Origin: CAZWVI01 sp964637165
Lineage (GTDB): Bacteria > Planctomycetota > UBA1135
DNA length: 64,000 bases
NCBI GenBank assembly: GCA_964637165.1
Contig: CAZWVI010000007.1
Span: 23,291-87,290, forward strand
Direction: 5' to 3'
The notes beneath the pieces are model-generated. The model ran no database searches, was not told where the DNA came from, and saw only the letters and a list, made by a program, of their open reading frames with translations. The translations under genes were made by a program, and so were the position numbers. The first letter of the stretch is position 1; the number at the start of each line of letters is the position of its first letter. Shown here one piece after another: positions 58,431 through 64,000 of the stretch.

Positions 58431-60050
58431 ATGAGTAAAGACCTAACTTTCGATGTCGACGCCCGCGACGCAATTGCGCGCGGTGTTGAGAAACTCGCCC
58501 AAGCTGTGGTATCCACACTTGGACCTAAGGGCCGCGCGGCGGTTCTTGATAAGTCTTGGGGCGGTCCAACCGTTACCAAAGATGGCCACAGTGTTGCCAA
58601 GGAAATCGACCTTAAGGATAAGGGCGAAAACCTCGGTGCGCAGTTGGTTCGTGAAGCGGCCAGCAAAACTTCAGACCGCGCTGGCGATGGCACAACCACC
58701 GCTACTTTGATTGCGTCGTCGCTTTATCGTGATGCCTTGCGCCACTTAAGCGCTGGCGCCAATCCTAGCGATATCAATGCAGGCATGCGTGCGGCCGCTA
58801 AAGAAGCCATGGACTTCATTGATTCCAAGTCTAAAAAGGTGCGCACCAACGATGACATTCGCGCCATTGCGACCATTGCCTCAAACAATGACAACTCAGT
58901 TGGTGACCTGCTCGCGCAGGCCTTTGAAAAGGTTGGCCAAGATGGAGTGATTACTATCGATCAAGGCAGCTCGCTTGAAACTGAAGTTAAGATTGTCGAG
59001 GGAATGCAATTTGATCGCGGCTTTTTGTCGCCCCACTTTGCGACCAACCAGGACACTCTTGAAGCATCAATTGAAGGCCCATTGGTTTTGATTTACGAAG
59101 ATAAAATTTCTTCGGCGCAAGAGTTATTGCCATTGCTTGAAGCAAGTAAAGAAGCAAAGCGTACTTTGCTAATTATTGCTGAAGACATTGACGGCGAGGC
59201 TTTGGCCACTTTGGTGGTAAACAAGATGCGCGGTATTTTGGATGTGTGCGCGGTCAAAGCGCCAGGGTATGGCGACCGCCGCAAAGAAATGTTGCGTGAT
59301 ATTGCCACGCTTACCAACGCTGCCCCCATCATGAAAGATGCTGGCGTGGAATTAAAAGATGTACAGCTTGACCAACTTGGAACAGCTAAGAAGATTATTG
59401 TAACCAGCAACGACACCACCATCATTGAAGGTGCGGGTAGTCAAAGTGATGTGCAAGCGCGGGCGAACTTGATTCGTGTGCAAATGGAAAACAACACTTC
59501 TGACTACGACCGTGAAAAACTTGAAGAGCGTTTAGCCAAAATGGTTGGTGGAATTGCTGAGATTCGTGTTGGTGGTGCCACTGAAACTGAGGTCAAGGAA
59601 CGCAAAGCGCGTTTTGAAGATGCCAAGAATGCGACCCAAGCGGCGATTGCCGAGGGAATCCTTCCTGGTGGTGGAACTGCACTGTTGCGTGCGGCGCAAA
59701 CCATTGACATCACGTTGGGAAATGACGACCAACAACTTGGTCGCCGCATTTTGGCGAACACTTTGGCGCAACCGATACGCGTGTTAGCAAGAAATGCTGG
59801 CGCTGACGGCGCGGTTGTTGCAAATGAAGTTCTTAAGCAACGCAAGTTCTCCTACGGTTGGAATGCTTTAACCGAAGATTACAGAGACATGTTCGAAATG
59901 GGAATTGTTGACCCTGTCAAAGTAACGCGTACCGCGCTGGAAAATGCCGTCGCTGTTGCTTGCACCCTAACTACCACCGACTGCCTAATTACCGAGACCC
60001 CTGAAAAGAATGACGCACCGCAAGGCAGCGAATTCGAAGGCGGCTTCTAA
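58431..60050 (+). CDS. groEL: Chaperonin GroEL, divergent copy
   Basis: The protein is 540 residues from the ATG at 58431 (MSKDLTFDVDARDAIARG). ATPase landmarks are present: TLGPKGRAAVLD near 27-38, TKDGHSVAKEI near 48-58, DGTTTAT near 85-91, and GILPGGGTALLRAA near 412-425, preceded by an EDAKNAT segment keeping the catalytic Asp. It lacks the GGM-type tail and ends QGSEFEGGF. It differs widely from the second copy at 60397 (for instance LDKSWGG against LESSFGG), so it is an old paralogue rather than a recent duplicate. It is the first gene of groEL-groES-groEL-dnaJ-grpE-fmdB. No CIRCE operator is visible upstream. Confidence 0.95.
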   Translation: MSKDLTFDVDARDAIARGVEKLAQAVVSTLGPKGRAAVLDKSWGGPTVTKDGHSVAKEIDLKDKGENLGAQLVREAASKTSDRAGDGTTTATLIASSLYRDALRHLSAGANPSDINAGMRAAAKEAMDFIDSKSKKVRTNDDIRAIATIASNNDNSVGDLLAQAFEKVGQDGVITIDQGSSLETEVKIVEGMQFDRGFLSPHFATNQDTLEASIEGPLVLIYEDKISSAQELLPLLEASKEAKRTLLIIAEDIDGEALATLVVNKMRGILDVCAVKAPGYGDRRKEMLRDIATLTNAAPIMKDAGVELKDVQLDQLGTAKKIIVTSNDTTIIEGAGSQSDVQARANLIRVQMENNTSDYDREKLEERLAKMVGGIAEIRVGGATETEVKERKARFEDAKNATQAAIAEGILPGGGTALLRAAQTIDITLGNDDQQLGRRILANTLAQPIRVLARNAGADGAVVANEVLKQRKFSYGWNALTEDYRDMFEMGIVDPVKVTRTALENAVAVACTLTTTDCLITETPEKNDAPQGSEFEGGF

Positions 60051-60073
60051 ACTACTAACAAGCTTCCAAAAAG

Positions 60074-60391
60074 ATGAGCAAGACTAAGAAAGTGTCAAAA
60101 ATCGCCTTCACCCCCATTGAGGACCGCGTGTTGGTTCTCCCTACTCCAGTTGAAGAAGTTTCGGCTGGTGGAATTGTGCTACCTGGCTCTGCGCAGGAAA
60201 AGCCGCTGAGCGGCTCGATTGTCGCGGTTGGCCCTGGACGTTTCGATGCCCAAGGTAAGCGCATGCCAATGCCGGTTACCGTCGGCGACGAAGTTATCTT
60301 CGGCAAGTACTCCGGCAATGACATCGAGTTTGATGGCAGCGAATATAAAGTTCTGCGCGCAAGTGAACTACTAGCAAAAATCGGAGGATAA
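60074..60391 (+). CDS. groES: Co-chaperonin GroES
   Basis: The 105-residue co-chaperonin caps the GroEL ring. It shows FTPIEDRVLVLP near 11-22 and the mobile-loop region EEVSAGGIVLPGSAQEKPLSG near 27-47. VVGPGRFDAQGK-like and GDEVIFGKYSGNDIEFDGSEYKVL segments follow. It is slightly longer than the roughly 97-residue norm through a 10-residue N-terminal Lys-rich extension. It sits 23 bases after one groEL and 5 bases before the other, so it probably serves both. Confidence 0.95.
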   Translation: MSKTKKVSKIAFTPIEDRVLVLPTPVEEVSAGGIVLPGSAQEKPLSGSIVAVGPGRFDAQGKRMPMPVTVGDEVIFGKYSGNDIEFDGSEYKVLRASELLAKIGG

Positions 60392-60396
60392 TTAAG

Positions 60397-62007
60397 ATGG
60401 CAAAACAAATTTTGTTTGACGATAAGGCTCGCGAAAAACTGTTCGCGGGTGTTGAAAACTTAAGCCGCACGGTTGCTGTAACATTGGGGCCTGCTGGTCG
60501 CAACGTGATTTTGGAAAGCTCCTTCGGTGGACCGACCGTTACTAAAGATGGTGTTTCGGTTGCTAAAGAAATTGAGTTTGAAGATCCGTTTGAGAACATG
60601 GGCGCCAAGTTGGTGCGCGAAGTTGCCAACAAAACAAACGACGAAGCTGGTGACGGCACTACCACTGCTACTGTTTTAGCTGCGGCGATGATGCGCCAAG
60701 GATTGAAGTACATGGCGTCTGGAGTTAGCCCTACTGAATTGCGCAGTGGAATTGATAAAGCCACATCGGCAGCTGTTGAGAAAATCAAAAGTATGTCGAA
60801 GCCAGTCAAAGGCCGCGATGACATCGCTAAGGTCGGAACTGTTTCGGCAAACCAAGATAGCAGTGTTGGCGAGTTGTTCGCTGACGCGGTTGAAAAGGCT
60901 GGCCCCAACGGTGTGATTACGGTTGAAGAAGCGCAGGGAATTGAGACTCACCTCGAGTTTGTTGATGGAATGAGTTTTGACAAGGGGTTCATTTCCCCCT
61001 ACTTCATCACCGAACTCAACACCATGACTGCTGAGTACGAAGATGCGCTGATCCTCATCCATGAGAAAAAGATTTCGAATCTTCAAGACTTCTTGCCGTT
61101 GCTTGAAAAGGCCATTCAAACTGGCAAACCACTGTTAGTGATTGCTGAGGATATTGAAGGCGATGCACTTGCGGCTTTGGTCGTTAACAAACTGCGCGGT
61201 GGCATGAAAATTGTTGCTGTTAAAGCACCTGGCTTCGGTGATCGTCGCAAGGCGATGCTTGGCGACATTGCTGTTTTAACTGGCGCGAATCCAATCATGG
61301 AAGAGACTGGTCAAACTTTGGCCGAGGCTACTCTGGAAGATTTGGGTACGGTTAAGAAATTGACCGTTGACAAGGACAGTTGTGTCTTAGTTGATGGTGC
61401 TGGACGCAAGAAAGACATCAAGGCGCGAGTTCAGCAAATTGAAACTCAAATTGAACGCGCGACTTCTGATTACGACCGCGACAAACTTTCTGAGCGCTTG
61501 GCCAAGCTAACTGGTGGCGTTGCCATTGTTAAAGTTGGCGGCGTAACTGAAGCAGAGATGAAGGAGAAAAAGCACCGCGTTGAAGATGCATTGCATGCGA
61601 CGCGCGCGGCTGTTGAAGAAGGTGTTGTACCTGGCGGTGGAACTACTTTCTTGCGCTGCATCGATGTTGTTAACGCAATTGAGTTCACTGGTGATGAGCG
61701 TTTTGGTGCCGAAGTTGTATTGCAAGCTTTGCGCGCGCCAGCGACTGCGATTGCCGACAATGCCGGCCACGATGGTTCTTTGGTTGCTGAAACTGTTCGC
61801 AACAGCAAGGGCTGGAAGGGCTTCAATGCGCTTAGCGGAGAGTACGCTGACTTAGCTAAAGATGGTGTTTTGGACCCGACTAAAGTTGTTCGCAATGCGC
61901 TGCAAAATGCGGCCTCGATTGCGGGACTGATGTTGACCACCAACACTTTGATTACCGACCTGTCTGAAAAGGAAGACGTCGCCAAAATTGAAGGCGCCGT
62001 TTCTTAA
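60397..62007 (+). CDS. groEL: Chaperonin GroEL, canonical copy
   Basis: The 536-residue protein is very close to the standard sequence: TLGPAGRNVILESSFGGPTVTKDGVSVAKEI at about 28-58, AGDGTTTATVLAAAMM near 84-99, HRVEDALHATRAAVEEGVVPGGG near 391-413, and VLDPTKVVRNALQNAASIA near 488-506. The C-terminus ends EDVAKIEGAVS with no GGM repeat. A GGAGG eight bases before the ATG, overlapping the end of groES, gives strong translation. Given its conservation it is likely the housekeeping chaperonin of the pair. Confidence 0.97.
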   Translation: MAKQILFDDKAREKLFAGVENLSRTVAVTLGPAGRNVILESSFGGPTVTKDGVSVAKEIEFEDPFENMGAKLVREVANKTNDEAGDGTTTATVLAAAMMRQGLKYMASGVSPTELRSGIDKATSAAVEKIKSMSKPVKGRDDIAKVGTVSANQDSSVGELFADAVEKAGPNGVITVEEAQGIETHLEFVDGMSFDKGFISPYFITELNTMTAEYEDALILIHEKKISNLQDFLPLLEKAIQTGKPLLVIAEDIEGDALAALVVNKLRGGMKIVAVKAPGFGDRRKAMLGDIAVLTGANPIMEETGQTLAEATLEDLGTVKKLTVDKDSCVLVDGAGRKKDIKARVQQIETQIERATSDYDRDKLSERLAKLTGGVAIVKVGGVTEAEMKEKKHRVEDALHATRAAVEEGVVPGGGTTFLRCIDVVNAIEFTGDERFGAEVVLQALRAPATAIADNAGHDGSLVAETVRNSKGWKGFNALSGEYADLAKDGVLDPTKVVRNALQNAASIAGLMLTTNTLITDLSEKEDVAKIEGAVS

Positions 62008-63090
62008 GTGGCCCAGCGCGATTACTACGAAGTCCTGGGAGTTTCCAAGGACGCCGATGTTGCGGCGGTCAAGAAGGCCTACCGAAAATTAGCCCTAAAG
62101 TACCATCCAGACCGCAACAAGGATAATCCGGACGCTGAAGCGAAATTCAAGGAGGCTTCAGAAGCCTATACGGTCTTGTCCGATGAACAAAAGCGGCAAC
62201 GTTATGACGAGTATGGTCATGCAGGTGTTAGTGGCGGTTCGGGCGGTGGTCCGCACGTAAACATGGAAGATATTTTTTCCCAATTTGGGGATATCTTTGG
62301 TGGTGGCGGCGGCGGTGGAATTTTTGAAAACCTATTCGGTGGTTTTGGTCGCGGCGGCGGTAGTCGTCAGCAGCCGGGACGCAGCTTGCGGGCCGAGGTA
62401 AAAATTGACCTGGTAGAGGTGTTGAATGGCACCAAACGTACTTTGGCGATTTCGCGAAACGAGGCTTGCGATACTTGTTCGGGCAGTGGTGCGCGACCAG
62501 GCAGCAAGGCAAGCTCTTGCAATATGTGTGGTGGTCATGGGCAAGTGCATCAGCAGCAAGGATTTTTTGCAGTGCGCACTACCTGCCCCACTTGCCAGGG
62601 TGAAGGTTCGGTTGTTTCCGATCCATGCAAATCTTGCCGGGGTCAGGGACTGGCCGAAAAGCGACGCGAAATCGAGGTAAAGATTCCCGCTGGCATAAGT
62701 GATGGTGCTCAAATTCGATTGGGTGGCGAAGGCGAAAGTGGCCGCAAAGGAGCGCCGGCTGGTGATTTATTTGTGGAAGTTCATATTAAGAATGCTCAAG
62801 GATTTCATCGCGAGGGCAGTGAGCTGTATTTGGAAGTTCCAATTACTTTTGCGACTGCCGCTTTGGGCGCAAAAATTACCGTGCCCACTTTAGAGAGTGA
62901 GGCCAGTGTGAAAATTCCCGCTGGAACTGCGACCGGAAAAGTGTTCCGTTTGCGTGGCCAAGGATTGCCGCGCTTGCACGGCGGCCGCCGCGGCGACCAA
63001 TTGGTTCGTGTGATGGTGTCGGTGCCAACGAGCTTAAATAAGGCCCAGAAAAAATTGATCCGCCAGCTTGCAGAGCTGGACCATGAATAA
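62008..63090 (+). CDS. dnaJ: Chaperone protein DnaJ
   Basis: The 360-residue protein starts with GTG directly after the groEL stop. The J-domain has KLALKYHPDRNKDNPDAE, with HPD near 33-35. A Gly-rich linker with a GGGGGGG run covers about 70-125. Four zinc-finger repeats follow: CDTCSGSG, CNMCGGHG, CPTCQGEG and CKSCRGQG (about 150-215). The substrate-binding beta domain then completes the protein. It stimulates DnaK, whose gene is not in this window. grpE follows immediately. Confidence 0.96.
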   Translation: MAQRDYYEVLGVSKDADVAAVKKAYRKLALKYHPDRNKDNPDAEAKFKEASEAYTVLSDEQKRQRYDEYGHAGVSGGSGGGPHVNMEDIFSQFGDIFGGGGGGGIFENLFGGFGRGGGSRQQPGRSLRAEVKIDLVEVLNGTKRTLAISRNEACDTCSGSGARPGSKASSCNMCGGHGQVHQQQGFFAVRTTCPTCQGEGSVVSDPCKSCRGQGLAEKRREIEVKIPAGISDGAQIRLGGEGESGRKGAPAGDLFVEVHIKNAQGFHREGSELYLEVPITFATAALGAKITVPTLESEASVKIPAGTATGKVFRLRGQGLPRLHGGRRGDQLVRVMVSVPTSLNKAQKKLIRQLAELDHE

Positions 63091-63666
63091 GTGATGTCTG
63101 AAGAGAACGATAAGCAAATTGAAGAAGATAAGTGTGACCCTCAAGTTGAGGGTGAACAGCAAGATTCGGGCGTACGGCCAGAGGTCGTAGATGAGCCAGA
63201 GACTGTGGCCGAGTGGCGTGACCGGGCCTTGCGAGCGCATGCTGAAATGCAAAATATGCGCAAACGCTTAGATAGTGATGTCGAGAATCGGACGCGGGCG
63301 CGGACCGAAGGCTTGTTAAGTGAATTCATCACCTTGCAGGATCATTTGTCGTTGGCTATTGACTCGATGCCAGAGGATATGGAGAAAGACCAAAACGCGA
63401 AAATTTTTGCACAGGGTGTAAAGGCGATATATATGTCGATGGAGATGCTTTTGACACGTTATGGTGTATTAAGTATCAAGCCGAAGAATGGGGAACCCTT
63501 CAATCCTGAAGAGCACGAAGCGATTCGCAGCGAGGACCGAGAGGACCTTGAATCGGAACAAATTGAATTGATTAGAACTGGCTACCGCATGGGCAAGCGA
63601 ATCCTCCGCCCAGCACAAATTTGCTTGTTAAGGCCGACCGCCAACGAAGCAAACCCCGAGCAATAA
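63091..63666 (+). CDS. grpE: Nucleotide exchange factor GrpE
   Basis: GrpE releases ADP from DnaK. The protein is 191 residues from a GTG at 63091, or 190 from the ATG at 63094. It has an acidic N-terminal tail (EENDKQIEEDKCDPQVEGEQQ). The long dimer helix includes EWRDRALRAHAEMQNMRKRLDSDVENR at about 40-66, and the compact beta head has EPFNPEEHEAI near 137-147 and the GYRMGKRILRPAQICL end. It sits directly after dnaJ, an order reversed from the common grpE-dnaK-dnaJ arrangement. Confidence 0.93.
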   Translation: MMSEENDKQIEEDKCDPQVEGEQQDSGVRPEVVDEPETVAEWRDRALRAHAEMQNMRKRLDSDVENRTRARTEGLLSEFITLQDHLSLAIDSMPEDMEKDQNAKIFAQGVKAIYMSMEMLLTRYGVLSIKPKNGEPFNPEEHEAIRSEDREDLESEQIELIRTGYRMGKRILRPAQICLLRPTANEANPEQ

Positions 63667-63667
63667 G

Positions 63668-63907
63668 ATGCCGCATTACGATTATCAGTGCCAAGCCTGC
63701 GCCCACGAAATGGAAGAATTCCAATCGATGAGCGCCGCCCCATTGGTAGTGTGCCCGAAGTGCAAGAAGAAAACACTAAAACGCCTAATCGGACCAGGCG
63801 CTGGAATTCTTTTCAAAGGGACCGGCTTTTACGAGACCGACTACAAAGACAAATCCGAGCCAAAGGGAGAATGCCAAGAAGGCGGCCCCTGTTCAGGCGG
63901 CGGATGA
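63668..63907 (+). CDS. FmdB-family zinc-ribbon protein
   Basis: The 79-residue protein has the N-terminal zinc ribbon of the FmdB/CxxC-CxxC-SSSS family: YDYQCQACAHEMEEFQ with Cys8 and Cys11, then VVCPKCKKKTLKRLIGP with Cys30 and Cys33. GTGFYETDYKD follows, and the tail ends in CQEGGPCSGGG. The family is named after a putative regulator of formamidase, but its members are mostly uncharacterised. It is two bases after grpE, as the last gene of the chaperone operon. Confidence 0.88.
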   Translation: MPHYDYQCQACAHEMEEFQSMSAAPLVVCPKCKKKTLKRLIGPGAGILFKGTGFYETDYKDKSEPKGECQEGGPCSGGG

Positions 63908-63922
63908 GGTAAGTGATTACGA

Positions 63923-63970
63923 GGGTACGGTCAGTACCCCACTAGGACACTGACCTAATCGGCTGGGTCA
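63923..63970. repeat. Composite dispersed-repeat element after the chaperone operon
   Basis: A GGGTAC/GTACCC hairpin (63923-63939) overlaps an inverted pair GGTCAGT (63929-63935) and ACTGACC (63949-63955). From 63945 the sequence GGACACTGACC-TA-ATCGGCTGGGTCA matches the elements at 31496-31521 (reverse strand) and 40049-40080. It may also serve as the operon's terminator. The remaining bases to 64000 show no gene. Confidence 0.7.
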
Positions 63971-64000
63971 TATTTACACAAATTCGCGTAATCAAGCCGG

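Noticed and set aside
50073..64000. Selenoprotein candidates ending at UGA, including the FmdB protein.
   Set aside because: Its TGA follows a normal Gly-rich tail and what follows is repeat sequence without coding continuation; no other gene end fits better.

Overview
This window is a compact, nearly gap-free bacterial chromosome segment of about 50 % G+C. No gene-free stretch exceeds about 230 bases, and I see no phage, insertion sequence or CRISPR array. The best guess for the host is a free-living member of the Planctomycetota. The hints are a groES flanked by two different groEL genes and followed by dnaJ-grpE-fmdB, an NPCBM-domain secreted protein, a HEAT plus von Willebrand A secreted protein, a seven-blade FG-GAP secreted protein, a GldG-type ABC cluster with a DUF4340 protein, and an ATP-cone protein beside nrdR. 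This placement is inference; no 16S rRNA gene is present.

Layout. 1-6.8 kb: an OPT-family transporter cut by the left edge, a PAP2 membrane phosphatase, an M28/glutaminyl-cyclase-like lipoprotein and SMC. 6.8-16 kb: nrdR with a large ATP-cone protein that looks like a degenerate anaerobic ribonucleotide reductase, then yidC-mnmE with a phosphoesterase, a parvulin-type isomerase, and hisS-nadD. 16-22.4 kb: two small lipoproteins, an SGNH hydrolase, a terpene-cyclase-fold protein, a comF-larC-gluQ operon and a small membrane protein. 22.4-31.5 kb: a three-gene molybdenum hydroxylase operon whose FAD subunit carries the four-cysteine loop of 4-hydroxybenzoyl-CoA reductase, an FG-GAP propeller, and guaB / guaA-ogt. 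31.5-40 kb: a 708-residue secreted protein with a broken metalloprotease-like domain, then an AceE-type 2-oxoacid dehydrogenase E1 directly before a pyruvate:ferredoxin oxidoreductase that has been split into two genes. 40-46 kb: rho followed by an overlapping GldA/F/G-like ABC operon and DUF4340. 46-53 kb: a vWA protein, a sugar isomerase / AmgK-like kinase / MurU-like nucleotidyltransferase operon, SelB and a radical SAM protein. 53-58 kb: rpsB-tsf-pyrH-frr-tRNA-Lys, a diguanylate cyclase and an NPCBM protein. 58-64 kb: groEL-groES-groEL-dnaJ-grpE-fmdB.

How it fits together. Much of the window is housekeeping: translation (hisS, gluQ, mnmE, rpsB, tsf, frr, tRNA-Lys, selB), nucleotide synthesis (guaA, guaB, pyrH), chromosome structure (smc), membrane insertion (yidC), transcription termination (rho) and protein folding. 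Central metabolism is represented by two different pyruvate-oxidising enzyme types side by side. SelB implies selenocysteine use and LarC hints at a nickel-pincer cofactor, but the partners of both lie elsewhere. Convergent neighbours repeatedly overlap in their coding ends, and a short palindromic repeat family (31.5, 40.05 and 63.95 kb) occupies several of the few intergenic spaces.
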